NCBI GenBank assembly: GCA_018398765.1
Contig: JAHBMJ010005912.1
Location: 73,233-137,033 of the forward strand
DNA: 63,801 bases
Origin: Chromera velia
Taxonomy: Eukaryota; Sar; Chromeraceae
Reading direction: 5' to 3'
Below the pieces are notes generated by a model. It did not search any database and was not told the DNA's origin. It was given only the letters and a program-made list of their open reading frames with translations. The position numbers and the translations under genes were made by a program. Below are positions 25,824 through 38,300 of the stretch, piece after piece. The number at the start of each line of letters is the position of its first letter. The first letter of the stretch is position 1.

Positions 25824-26736
25824 GACATTCGGCACTGAATTGGCTCATAGTTAGTAGGGAGGCCTCTCGAGGGGCTGAAGGCGCTGTAGGGAATAAGTCT
25901 CTTGTGGCAGCGGCCCGCCTGGGTCGCCTTCTCAGAAGATGGCAAGTCCATCGTCCGTCCAGCACTTGCGGAGGTTTGCAACGATACCTTGACCATATAT
26001 CTGCTGCAGTGTTGCTATGCCCAACCGCCTCTACTGCTGCAGCGCTGCCCCGGTCATCACGACAACCCTAGACTTCGATTGTGAATTACAATTATATATA
26101 AGACCGCGTGCTGCTGTGTCTGCTTTCGTTGCGTGTCTAACCTTGATTCGTCCATGCATTTTTTTGCCACTAGCTTTCTTATCCCCTCAATTAATACAGT
26201 GAGCACATTTTGTCCGCACTTTTTTGTCCATTTGTCCACACGCGGTAGTGGGCCCGACCGACTCACTCAGTGCCGGGGTCTTTGGTGGGCCCGCGCCATG
26301 CGGCTTGCAAGAACCGTCTGCATGCAGGAGTCCACTTCGGCACCTCCGACAGTCACTTTGGCTGCAAGTTTCGCATGAGAGAACGCTACTCAGTTCTCTA
26401 AAACATCTACTTCTTTCATCAAGGCATTTTGTTTCGAACAAACGAGGCCCCCACCTACTGCGGAAACTTGCAGTTCTTCTTGACATTCTCTCGTTCGATC
26501 ATCCATCTCCCCGTCTCCAACCCTGTTTCACTTCTCCTCACCAAATCAGGATGTGTCAGAGCAGGGGCGTTTTCATTTTCGTGTGCATTCGCTACTCTCT
26601 TTCAAAATTGCCTGTGCTTTTTCAAAAAGACCCACGAAAAGAAGACGAATCGGAGTGACACTGTTTTTCTGAGGCAGTAGTGGCAAACATATCGACGAGA
26701 GATTCTCTCTCTTTCACTCCCTCCCCCCCTCCCCCC

Positions 26737-26774
<38 letters not shown>

Positions 26775-27485
26775 TCTTCTGTCTCTTTCTCTCTATCTTT
26801 CCCCCCCTTTCTTTTTAGCTCACTCGCGCACTCTATCTCTCTGTATATCTATGAATATCCCTTCTTGCTTTTTTTTGCATGTGCGTGTGCTGTGCATGAT
26901 GTGTACACATTTGCGTTTGTGTACGTGATTGTGTATGTGAACGGTACGTGCGTGCGCGCGCACATGTATGTGTGTGTATGTGCATATGTCAGCCTGTGAA
27001 ACTAGCTCCCACGTGCACCGTATACATCTTTGAATAGTCAACAGTGTGCGTCAGTATGTGATAAACTCTTTCTGTTGCTCTGGTTGCTCTTTCTCTCTCT
27101 TTGTCTCCTCGGCTCTCTCTTTGCCTCTGTCTGTTGCACATGCTTCTTTTGCTACATGGCATTTGTCAGGTGCAGTACAAAGCATCGAATGAGGAATATC
27201 AACACTGAGGCATATCTTTCTGAACTTACAAATGTTATTCGTTCCTCTCTCTCTCTCTCTCTCTCTGAGACTCTCTTTCTTTTCTTCTGTCTCTTTTTCT
27301 CTATCTTTCCCTTCCTTTCTCTTCAGCTCGCTTGCTCACTCCTTCTCTCCGTATATCTATGAATATCTTTTCTTGCTTTTCTGTGTATGTGCGTATGCTG
27401 TGCATGATCTGTACACATTTGCGTTTCTGTATGTGATTGTGTATATGAATGGTATGTGTACTATGCGCATGTATATGTGTATGTA

Positions 27486-27523
<38 letters not shown>

Positions 27524-28732
27524 TGTGTGTGTGTGTGTGTCATCGTATGGATGTACTCCTTGACGTTTGTCAGCATGTTCTCCTCCGTCACTGTTCACTT
27601 ATACCCGACAAGCATGACTGCCTGCCCCGAGAACACCAGCTGCTGCCGATCCCCTCGCATGTGTTTCTCTTTCCATCTTTGTCGCAAATGGTGAAGAAAT
27701 TGCGTCTCTGTCTCTTTATTTCTTTTTATCCTTCATACCTCGAAAGTACATCTTCCTCCCGCATTTCTTTGCACACAAAAGCACATGTGGTAGTCTGTAC
27801 GTACCTCTTCTCAGTGTCTTCCTGCCTTTCTTCCTTTCATTCTCTTTTGAACTATTTTGAACTGGTTACACGTCTCATCTAGCATCTCATCGTCTTCACA
27901 ATGTCTGCTGAGATCACAAAGGAATGCTGATTCTTCTTCTCTTTCTCAGACGAAATCGAAGGACACAGTAGCGCAAAGTTCAGTTCATCCTTCTGAGGAC
28001 ATTCTCATCACCGGTTTTCACGCCGACTCAGAACTTTACATAAAAATCTTATCAGAAAAACCAGTGTCAAAGTATACGTATGTAGAAATATATTAGAATT
28101 AGAATTAAGTAGATCAATATGATTACAATGTATTACTGTCATTACATTCTTTATCCAGTTCAACAAATTTGTTTTAAAAAATTGGGTTATACACAAAAAT
28201 GATCATCAATAGATTTTATCAATTATTCAGTTTTTAAAAAAAAAATCAAATCTTTGCTCATCATTGAAGCTTTTGATTTGAAGTGTTGATTAAGACAGTG
28301 TAGCATGGCATCCTAGAAAATAATAACTTTTCTTTGCCTAACGTTGGAAATATCCAGCTAGCTCTGGATATGGATAACGATGGCATGACGTAGCCGCGTC
28401 ATAATCATAGTTATAGTAAGTCATAGTTAATCAAATCCTTAGATTGTTAATTTTTTTTTTTGTCCAGATTTTTTTTTCTATACGTTTTTTGTTAAAAACA
28501 AAAAAAGAAAAAAAGTTTCTTTCATACATTTGTTTTTCTTAAAGCTCGCTGAAGTGTAGCTTAAATTTCCGAAAATCTAGTATCCGTTTGATTTAGCCTA
28601 TTATTCGATCTATATTATGACAATTAAAACATATTATGCATCGTGAAATTTCTTTTCGGTGGATACAAAATATTGCAAAACAACTTACTGGCCCGGTCTC
28701 ACTATCTTAATTTAGAATACTTTAGAACTATT
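25824..28732. other. Intergenic region with a duplicated CT/TG block
   Basis: No gene supported. The region holds two copies of a CT-run plus TG-rich block (about 26690-26985 and 27235-27545) and then very AT-rich sequence (28100-28732) leading to the left end of the copia element. Confidence 0.5.
26690..27545 (+). repeat. Direct duplication of a ~300-bp CT/TG-rich block
   Basis: Copy 1 (about 26690-26985) and copy 2 (about 27235-27545) share the order CT microsatellite, TTTCTCTCTATCTTTCCC, CTCACTC, GTATATCTATGAATATC, CTTGCTTTT, GTGCATGAT.TGTACACATT, TGCGTTT.TGTA.GTGATTGT and a TG run. About 250 bp of unrelated sequence separates them. Both lie outside any recognised gene. Confidence 0.75.
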
Positions 28733-28734
28733 CG

Positions 28735-28950
28735 TGAAATTCATGCATGCAGTACGAGCGACGTAGCGAGAATTAATTGACAGAATTAATTAGCACGCAT
28801 GTATTTGATCGATTAGCTTGTGATCACAGTTGTACGATCAGACTGAGAAGTGAAACAAGAACAATATAGGAAGTACATGTCCGTACTAACAAACCTTCTG
28901 ATGACGTTGAATATGTCTGAGTAGAGGTATCGAGCAGACCTCTAACTTCA
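28735..28950 (+). repeat. Left LTR of the copia element
   Basis: 216 bp from TGAAATTCATG to AACTTCA with short inverted ends (GTGAA/TTCAC when one extra base is counted on each side). It differs from the right LTR at 10 positions, every one a transition, with no length change. Confidence 0.9.
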
Positions 28951-28951
28951 C

Positions 28952-28969
28952 TGGCGATGCCAGCGAGAG
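28952..28969 (+). other. Candidate primer-binding site
   Basis: TGGCGATGCCAGCGAG starts one base after the LTR end and begins with TGG, complementary to a tRNA 3' CCA end. The tRNA species is not identified; it is not the usual initiator-Met type seen in the second element of this window. Confidence 0.5.
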
Positions 28970-29028
28970 GGTGTTGAGAGAGATCACAGTGCAACAGGTC
29001 AAGTGTTGTTTGTAATCCTGCAGTAGAG

Positions 29029-30663
29029 ATGTCTGAACAATCCTCTGTCGCATACCCGACACTCAAGGCGGGGATGCAGTTCAAAGGGTAGAGAGATACT
29101 TGCAACAGCATCAGAGATGGCAATGAGAAACTTTTTGGTGCCAAAGCTGCGAACATTGCATGATGGGAGGCCAACCAGTTGTACAAGGCGACAAAGAACC
29201 ATCCAGATGTTGGGGACGACATTCAGACACTTTTCGACCAGAAAGAGGACGAGGATGATACAGAGTTCAGGGATGCTAGCAAAGCGGTTAAGTGGCCACC
29301 CTACAAGACAGCATTGTGGGAGTGCCTTATGAAGAAACTGGATGTCCCTGAGAAGACGAAGAAAGATTCTCTGTCTCGCACATGGAATCAGAGCGTAAAG
29401 AACAGAAAGTCGTTTTCAGATTTCCTCTCTCTCTATCGATTTTTCAAGTCCCTGATGAGGGACACGAAGAGGTCTAAGGCAGATAATGACGTTGCAGAGA
29501 GAACCCGAGCCAGGGCTGTGTTGGCTTGTCTTCTTCCATCCTACTACAGAAAGTGGGTAGATGACTGGGATGAGGATGATCTGTACGACTTCAACAAGCT
29601 CATCACCACGTGTGAGGAGCGTTCCAAAAATCCCCTACTGAACAAATTCGAAGATGACCCTGCATCTATTGCCCCTGTGAAACCTTCTGTCCGTGTGCAT
29701 CCTGATCAGGACCAGATAAAGCAGGAGGCCAACTATGTTGGGTCTGGTGGCTTCCCACCCAGGGGACGGGGTAGGGGCAGAGGTCAGGGGGGCAGAGGCC
29801 GGGGAGGCAGAGGCGGTCATACGCAGTCTTCCCAACAGTATCCTTAACAGTCCCAGCAACAACAGAAGAAGAAGTGTGAGAGTTGTGGGAGGCCTGGAGG
29901 GCACGACCCTGGATGGGAGTGTAGAGGCAAGACGTACAGGTGCAGCGAGTGCAATGAGGTTGGTCACAGAGATCATATGTGTCCCCGGAAATAGAAGCAT
30001 CAACAGCAGCAGCAATAGTACAACGCCGAGAGAAGCAGAGGGAGAGGGAGCGGAGGTGTATACTCCAGCAAGGGCGGCGGCCCTGGTTGCTATGACGTTA
30101 ACGGTTTGTACTACATGCCTGCCCTTCCCCCGGGTGCCGGTATGGTGCCGGGATCTGGACTTCAACAATTTGGGCTGGTCAGCCCGGGGAATGGGGAGTT
30201 TTGTGGCAGAGGATTTTGGGGCTCTGCACATGCCCTCTTCCCTTACACTCCTTTCTATTCACCCCATTCATTCTCTCCTTCTTCCCTTTCGATTTGGCAG
30301 GTTGAGGGAGGGAACTGAAACCACTCGTACCATGACCACAACCACTCCATCGGTGGGCCTCCCATTCCTCACTAACAAGGGACCGTCTTTCAGTTCCTCC
30401 AGGGAGGAGACGAGTCTAACCCGACTTTCAGAGTCGGGGAGACCCTCAGGTTAGCACACATGGTCACAGGGGGGGATGAGGGAAGTGGGTCTGGGTATGG
30501 TCACAAGGGGTGGAGACGGACAAATATTGATTCTTGCTGCTCGGCAAGCATTGCTAATGAGGCAGATGCTGCCCCAGATGTCGTGTGGTGGAGGCCTTGT
30601 GGGGGGCAGTTCGGGGTTGCAAAGAAAAACGCAGATGGGAGTGAGGAGGAGGTGAAAATCTAG
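29029..30663 (+). pseudogene. Copia gag and protease region with nonsense codons
   Basis: A single reading frame starts MSEQSSVAYPTLKAGMQF at 29029 and stays in register to 30663. It is broken by stops at 29089 (TAG), 29161 (TGA), 29845 (TAA), 29992 (TAG), 30016 (TAG), 30316 (TGA), 30373 (TAA) and 30661 (TAG). It encodes a capsid-like helical part (KNRKSFSDFLSLYRFFKSL), an Arg/Gly-rich linker, a Cys cluster CESCGRPGGHDPGWEC and a CCHC zinc knuckle CSECNEVGHRDHMC. Near 30528 NIDSCCSASIAN resembles the copia protease DS/TG active site, with Cys at the Gly position. Loss of function is certain from the stops unless they are read through. Confidence 0.85.
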
Positions 30664-33600
30664 ATCTCGAAAGTCGGGGTGTGAGCGAGACGGTGTCTTA
30701 TATGAAAGAAAAGGGAGAGCAGACAGTCATACAGGAATATTACTTCACTAAGGACAGCGTCCCCGATTTGATGTGCATAGATTTGGAGGAGGGACACACT
30801 GTGTTGAAAGATACAGATGACTCGTACGTGAGAGTGAGAGACGTGAGAGGGGGTCTCGTGGATATCTGTGTTCCTTTCCCAAAAGGCGATCACACAACCA
30901 ATCATCCATTCTTCTACTACCGTCCCGCCCTCAAGTATGAGATGGGGGAGCCAGTCTCCTCCATCAATGCCCTTTCCCACCAACAGATCGATTATGATGA
31001 GCTGTGTTCCCATCACGCTCGTCATGGCCATTTTGACAGACCCAAACTCGAACCGATGCTCCTGGAGCAAGATATAAGTGCACGTGAGGAAGATTAGGAA
31101 AGGCTCTACAAGGAATGTCTGATCTGTCAACAGAAGAACGCAGTAAAGCCGTCCTTCTATCGTGTCCCTGATAGAAGAGAAGGCACACACCCATTTAGCA
31201 TTGTCCAGTTGGATAATTACTTCCCCCGAGATGAGGAGGCAGCAGCAGGTATGCACCCCACAGTCATCAAATATGCAGATGTGCATTCAGGTTTTGAGCT
31301 TGACGTCCCCCAGAAAAGCGAAAATGAAGCCCACGACTCGACAGTTCCTCGAGTATGTTGAGTTTGTTGTAGGAGTGAAGCTCGATGGGCCTGGTCATAT
31401 CACCATGCGATTTGCGTGTGATCCTGCAACTGAATACAGAGAGGGGAAATATGGGGAGTATAGTGACCACAGAATGATTAAGTTCATTGATCAGCCGCCC
31501 CGTGGGAAGGGACTCCTCGGGCTGGTGGAAGGAAGAATCCACCATTCCCGCACCCATATTGCTGCCCTGATGGCAGAGTTCGAGAAGATGTGGGGGCCAT
31601 TGCCGAAGAGCATGTGGGCGCACGTGGCCCGTGGAGCATCCATCACTCGCAACGCAACGTTTTCCAAAGCCATCAGCATGACCCCCTACAAAAAAGCTAC
31701 AGGGAAGAAGCCAGATAGATGGCTAATGGTCGGGGATCCTTCCATCTTCAAAATTATTGATAGTGGCATTGAACTCCCAGGTTCCCTTATCATGTGGCTC
31801 TATCCCCTGAACTCCCACACAGCAGTAGTAGTAAAGAAAAACCCCCACACAGATGTTTGGAAGACTCTAAACACCTATCTTGTATGCGTGAAGCCTCTCC
31901 AAAGTGGGTCAGTCAAACTGTGGTCCCCTGCAGGCAAACAAAAGAAAGCTTGTCTCCTTTCCCCTCCCTCCCACCCTATAGTGGAGCGTATAGATATACA
32001 GGGCGAAAACGGAGAGGGTGTCCAGGTGGGGGCTGAGGAGAAGGCAGAGATGGGGGGGCAGGGGGACGAGAATCCATCCCGTCTCCCTGAGCACCACGCT
32101 GTAGAACAGCCTGAGGTTAGTCGACCTACACGATTCATAGGTGTCCTGATTGCTGGTGTATCCGGCACACGCATTCCCATGCTTGTTGCTGGAAAGTCGT
32201 TTAAGAAGTCACTCCCCATCTCTGGTATGGAGCGAACAGCAAATAGAAAGTGGAGGTTCACCGGACTAGGTGCCCGCCAGGTCATAAAAGCAGAAGTGCT
32301 TCGGTACTTCACCATTGAGGATAGAAAAATCATCCCTCCCAGCGTTGAGGTTGAGATAGACCTCCTTCCGCAGGTGAGGGAGTGTGAGGAGGAAGCGTCA
32401 CCTGCTTCAGAAGGTGATGATGATGTGATGGAGAAGTTGTTTGGGGACAAGAGATTGGATGAGGAAAAGAATCAGATGCTCCTTGACATGGGAGTGGGAG
32501 CACCGGTTGGTGAGGTTTTCCTCGTGAACGCGTCGCCCATTGAAGTCCTAAATGACTTCAAGCGGGGCTCCATACAGATCCCCGCTACCCAGGAGGAGGT
32601 CGCGCGGGGAGACTTCAACATCGCTATATGCGATGAGTGGTTGAGGAATATCATAGGTCAGGGGGTGCTTGGTCGGGAAGTGAATAGAGATGAGGTTGAC
32701 ACACTCATGCAAATGGGCTGGCATCTGACTTGGAAAGAGAAGACAGGTCCAAACAAAGAAGAAGAGAAAGGCGTAGACAGAGAGGCAGACGAAACTGGAA
32801 AGAGAAAGCCCAAGTAGGCAGACAGCAAGCCGAATCCTTCAGAGGGAAAGAAGACAGAAAGGACTCCCAAGGCACGCTGTTTTGCAAAGGGATTTACTGA
32901 CAAACGGAAGGTTGATATATATGTTGGTACTCCTTCAATTTGGGGCATTCTCCTCTACCTTATCTTTGCTCTGTTTTTTGGTCTTGTTTGGTATGGGGGC
33001 GATGTGAAGGGGGCATTCCTGTCAGCAGAAGACAAGAACAGACAGAGAGCAGGGGTTGTCATTCCAAAGTGGATCCCCAAGGCCCCTGATCTCAATCCAT
33101 ACCCCGACATCTCCGATGCCGATTACGAAGAGATCAAAGCAGCAGCAAGGGCAATTCAGCCCGGACAGATCTGCATGGTTGAGAAGGGACTGTATGGAAT
33201 GCCGTGCTCTAGGAATCTCTTTGATGGAAAGATGCAGTGGGTACAGAAGAGTAGAGGATTCAAGAGAGTGGAGAGCGGTGTTACCGTGCAGAGGCCGAAC
33301 TTGGTGGAAGGAATGCCACCGCAGCCTGCCAAGGCACTTCAGGTCACGTGGGTGGACGATCTGCTTGACGCTGCCAGCAGACAGACAGTCAGTGACAAGA
33401 TTCGGTTCTTGAAGGGGGTATTGGATTGGGGGCACCTGAAGGTGTATGATGAAAGAGACCGCATTAAATATGCCGGCCTTGATATCTCCTTTACAACTGA
33501 TCAGACGGAGGTGAGTTATTAAGAGAGCTACTGTGAAGGCATAAATACAGATGCTCTCTGGAGGGCATTAGGAGAAAATCCAAAGAGGAGAGAAGTCAGA

Positions 33601-34326
33601 GCAGAGGATGTAAAGCTAGCAGGAGAAGAAAAAGTGAAAAAGAGCCCGATTCCCCTCATGAGCTTGATTGTGGGGGTAAGCCAGTGGGTGATTCGTACTC
33701 GCGCAGCCCACTGAGTGTGGGCTGACGTTCTTAGCCAATCCACCCTCCATCTGTGCAGGCGAGTATTGTGGGCATCCATCAAGGTCTTACAGATGATGAA
33801 GGAGAACAGAGAACCGATTATCATCATCCCTCTCACCAAGGGAAAGAGGATGATGCTTGCAGTGCTGACAGACTGCTCCTACTCGAGAAAGACGTACAAT
33901 GGGTGTCTCGGTTGGGTTGTATTCATAGTCAATGAAGACTGGACACCTGAAAAGGCAATCCTCACAGGGGCGCCGTGGATCAACTGCATCATGTAGTATT
34001 TTAAAAAGTATATACAGAAGCATGGCTCTAACACAGCAGCAGAACTGACAGCAGTTGAGTTAGCGGTGAAGACGATTCCCAGGACTGTGCAACTAGCAAT
34101 AGAGTTATGGGGAGAGAACCCGAAAATCCAATTTTTCACAGACTGTGAGCCAATGCACAAGCAGCTTCGTTCTGGAGTTACAACCGGTGGCACCTCCCAA
34201 GGCATGCTTGACTTTGTCATCCAAGAACTGAACAAGATGAAAGCTGACTACTCTTGGTGCCGCAGAGATGTGCAGCTTGCCAACGCACTTACTAAAGTTG
34301 CGTGGCCGGGAAAAGAATTTGCATGA
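30651..34326 (+). pseudogene. Copia integrase, reverse transcriptase and RNase H region, degenerate
   Basis: After a frame change near 30645 the frame carries a GAG-pre-integrase/HHCC zinc-binding segment (HHARHGH...CLICQQKN) and the integrase start (VQLDNYFP). A second frame change near 31300 returns to the first frame, which then runs about 3 kb to 34326. It includes integrase, RT and RNase H, interrupted only by TAG 32815, TAA 33520, TGA 33712 and TAG 33994. RT landmarks are ARCFAKGF, GGDVKGAFL, EKGLYGMPCS and the catalytic WVDDLL. RNase H landmarks are LTDCSYSRKT, TAAELTAVELA, FTDCEPMHKQL and WCRRDVQLANALTK. These motifs assign the element to copia. Confidence 0.85.
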
Positions 34327-34342
34327 GGACAGACAAGTAAAT

Positions 34343-34354
34343 CGAGGGGATGAG
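34343..34354 (+). other. Polypurine tract
   Basis: The purine-rich GAGGGGATGAG directly precedes the right LTR, the usual place for plus-strand priming in LTR retrotransposons. Confidence 0.6.
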
Positions 34355-34570
34355 TGAAATTTATGCACGCAGCACGAGCGACGTAGCGAGAATTAATTGA
34401 CAAAATTAATTAGCATGCATGTATTTGATCGATTAGCTTGTGATCACAGTTGTACGATCAGACTGAGAAGTGAAACAAGAACAATGTAGGAAGTACATGT
34501 CCGTACTAACAGACCTTCTGATGACGTTAAATATATCTGAATAGAGGTATCGAGCAGACCTCTAACTTCA
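34355..34570 (+). repeat. Right LTR of the copia element
   Basis: 216 bp, same ends as the left LTR (TGAAATT...AACTTCA). The ten differences from the left copy are C/T or A/G only; two of them are CG versus TG (CACG/CATG). Confidence 0.9.
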
Positions 34571-34577
34571 CTCTATT

Positions 34578-35365
34578 ATTGTTCATAATTTTTCATAATA
34601 TGGTTGTCCATGCCTGTTCTTATACTGCTATGTACGTATTGTGTACTATGTGTGCACAAAGATTTACATAAATAACGCTAGAATTGCAGCTCAGTGAATA
34701 ACATTATTGACATAACATGATATAACAAACTAAGTTGCTCTTCCCGTGATGGCCGGACATGGTGCTGATGCTTTCACAAACCCGAACAGCGCGCTTCCAG
34801 CGCGCCCTCCACGCGCCACGGCCCTCAAGGCCGGGGCGCGTCCGAACTTGTATATACACACGCACATGCACGCAGAATTCCAGGCGACTCCTGTCTGCGC
34901 GCAGTTACAAAGTTCGCGCGCAATTCCGCATGTTTTTTTTCAAAAAAAAACATGTTATATATAATTTTGATTTGATTTGTATGCATGATTCAATCTGATT
35001 TGGCAGTATATATATATACATATATACGTGACGTCCATGCGTTTGTTTGCCGACACACAGAAAAGTGTGGACAAAAATCGTTTGCAGCTGTTGGTGTGGA
35101 AAAGAAGTGATTCCAATCTTGCAACAGAAGGACTCCTTTGGGGGTGTCAGCGGTCGTAAAACACGCTTGACGGACCTTCATGAGCGGAAGGTTCACCTGT
35201 TGCTTGCATGCTCTTCCGACACTGGACCGACAGTTACATACATATACACTACCCTCTCTAGCCCTTTGACGGCCTTGTGAACGCCCTTGTCACAGTAGCG
35301 TGACGATTGATCCTTTGTTCAGTTTCTGTTTGCTTCGTTTCTTCTTCAGCACCCATATATCCAGA
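34578..35365. other. Intergenic, upstream of the WW-domain gene
   Basis: AT-rich sequence with a GC-rich patch at 34790-34930 and a TATATATATA tract at 35008-35020, about 350 bp upstream of the WW gene start. No gene recognised. Confidence 0.45.
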
Positions 35366-38300
35366 ATGACCACTTTCCACTCTCCACAATCGCACTCCAA
35401 CCTCAAAGGGACAATGCAGACGGCCTCGGATTCCAACGACGTTCCTTCTTTGAGCGAACAGGTCAACGTCTGCTCTGTTACCTCCCTTCTTTGTCTCTAT
35501 CTGCTCTGTTGTTCCCTTCTCGTTACCAATCATCATTCCTCACCTTGCATGTGCGTGTGTGCGCAGTTGTACAAGAAGGCCCAGAGACGGCTGATAGAGT
35601 ACTGTCGAAACATCCGGGGTGACATGGCCACCCTGTACGGCCTCTACCCCCCCCTCCAGGTACCTCCTTGGAGGGTCCCTGATCTCTCTCCTGCCGAGAG
35701 GAGACCCCACAGAGAGAAGCCCTGGAGGGAGAACATGAAGATGCCAGAGGGAGGGGACCCCAAGTCAGTTGATACAAATATATAGATGTACATGCACAAG
35801 TATACATGTACATGGATGATCCATCGAACATGAAAAGATCATCGTTTGGGACTCTACAGCCGTCTTTGTGAGCTCTTTTTCTGCCACTGTGCCCTTTTGT
35901 TCGTGCGTCCCGACATGCAGGTGTGCTCAAGTGCCACCCATCAAACTCACCTTATGTTTGTCTGACCACCTGTCTGCCGATTGATGTTTGTATCTGTCCG
36001 TCTATTTCGTTCTTCGCCTGTCTGTCTGTCAATCTCTCTGTGCTGCTATTGACAGTGGCCTCCTTCTCTCCCTCCCTCCCTGCCACTGCAGCCTCCCCCC
36101 CCACCCGGTAGACCACGCCCCCTCGGGAGGGGTCCACGTGCACAACCACTACATGGTCGCGCGGGTGTCGGATCTCTGTAGGCTGGCTGCGGCACGGGCA
36201 GGAAGCGCTGACGCACCCACGGGGCCAACCGGGAAACCTGCGCTCTCCCCACTGACCGAAATTGTGTGGGCGAAACCGTTTGTTGAGGCATGCCAGAGGA
36301 GTACTGCGGGAGTCGGGGAAGAAAAAGAAAAGGCGGGGGGCAGGTGCGTCGCAGGGGCACCACAACAGGCAGCGCTGCCTGCGCCGGGAGACAGACACGA
36401 GGAGTATGGTGAAAACAGGGAAGGGGCACGAGTGGAAAGGCGAGAGGGTGCGTGAGTCCCTCAGTCTCTTTTTGTTCTTTCTTTCTTTCTTTCTTTCTTT
36501 CTATCTATTGAATCTGTTGTTTGCGCTTGATTGCCTCATCAGGAGTTTTCTTCTCCTCTTGGGATTTTTCCTGCATTCCTTTCTTTCACGTCACTTCGTC
36601 AGACTGACTGCAAGACCGTTTTATTTTCTCTGTTCTGCCCAGGAAATGGCGGCCATGCAGTCACTTCATTCTCAAACCAGCGCGCATCAGCCGATCGATC
36701 GGCTTTCTTTCTGGTGTAGTACTTACTTGTCTCTCCAGCCTCAACGTATCCCGACTTCTTTTCCAGCTTCCTTGCATTTCAGTGTCTTCGAATCATCCTT
36801 TATCCTCCCTCCCGCGTAAGGATTTCTTCTCTTCTCCTCTCTGCTCGGCCAAAATAAAGATAGAATCCTTCCATGAAGAAACCCCCCAACATTGTTTGGA
36901 TTTGCAGACCGCTCAGCCTCGAGCAGAGCCGGCCCCCTTCCCTCATCATCCCGCAGGACTCCCAGAGAGGACAGAGAGGAAGACGAACACGCAGTGGAAG
37001 AAGAAAGGGAAGCTGTGACAAGAGAGAGACGAGAGACTGGGGAAGAAGAGGAGAAGGAGACGAGAGCGTCCCCTCCAATCCTTCACCAAAGTCGTGTGGC
37101 GGCAGGAGACCACTTAGGCCCCCCGGTGCAACCAGTAGAAAGGAGGGATTCCGAAAGAGTCATGAGTGCAAAGATTGAGACCACACCAAATGCTGCCAGA
37201 CAGCAATTTGACTTTTATTCCCCAAGCACAGACCTCCAAGATCATCCACAGGACCTTCACGTTCCCCTCCCCTTGCCACAGAATGCAGAGGTCCTGGCTC
37301 GCTTCCGACTCGACAAAGGCCTTCCTATGATTCCCACACAAGCAGAGACAGACGCAGCGGCAGAGGATGTAGCTCTATACCTGCCTCACCTCTTTGAACG
37401 AGCCGAAGCAGTAGCAGAGGCACAGGCAAGAATACAACGCGACACAGAGCTGGCTGAGAGAATGAACCGCAACACTATGAGCAACCTGCCGTTCCAATAC
37501 GGCAACGACGATATGATCGACCCTTCGGGGATCCTCCAAGAACAGCAAACCTCTGCCGACCCAACCTCTACGTCCAACGAAATGTCGACGTCTCTGTCTC
37601 TGTCCCAAGACCCCTTCATCCCCAGCTCCCATCATCAGCATCAGAAGAACAACACAGGAGGAAGACGCCACACTGACATGGACATGAGAGGGAGAAAAGC
37701 ACAGAGGCCTAAAAGATTCTCTCAAGGTGTGGGGGGACATGCAGAGACAGAGAATATCCGTCCCCCAGTAGCCCGTCCGATTTCCGCAGGACCTTCCGAG
37801 GCACTCACCCTATCCCCAAAGGACTGCAGCCACCCTCAACGTCTCCCACCTAACCAAAACGCTTCCCCCCACTCTCCCACATCTTCTCGGCCCCAGTCCC
37901 GCAGAGGGACGGCCACCTCTGTCTCTGCCAATAGAAGCAGACGAGGAGGCTCCTCTCCATCTCACAGCCGCACACCCACTTCTGTAGACAAAATTCAACC
38001 ACCCTCGACCCCGGTCGCACCAGAAAAAGTGGAGGTGAACAGAGAGGGTTCCAAGCAAATCGTGAGAAGAAAGACGTTTCATGTGGGCGGAGGTCCTCGG
38101 TCCAGCTTGAAGCAGGCCAGCAGTAGAGAGGGTCTCGGCAGGCCCTCGCTGTCTGGAAAAAGACGGCCCTCCATGGGAGCAAGGGGGGGGCAGAGATCCG
38201 TGTCCGTCTCTCCCAGTCCGTCTCTTTCCCTTTCTTTCAATTTACCGGGGGTTCAGAGGAGGGCGAACACCGAAGGCTCCAGGAAGTTCACTGAAGACTC

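Larger units (their letters stand above)
28733..34572 (+). mobile_element. Ty1/copia-type LTR retrotransposon, degenerate
   Basis: A 5.8-kb element bounded by 216-bp LTRs (TGAAATT...AACTTCA). A primer-binding-site candidate and polypurine tract are in place, and the internal order is gag, protease, integrase, reverse transcriptase, RNase H, which defines the copia order. The direct repeat CTATT at 28728-28732 and 34573-34577 is a candidate 5-bp target duplication. It lies two bases outside each TG...CA end, so either the ends are non-canonical or the match is chance. The copy is not functional: about 13 in-frame stops and two frame changes interrupt it. Transcription would be rightward. Confidence 0.9.

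Noticed and set aside
31162-32817. 551-codon frame as an independent host gene
   Set aside because: It is the central part of the copia integrase/RT polyprotein, in register with the RT and RNase H motifs downstream and enclosed by the LTRs.
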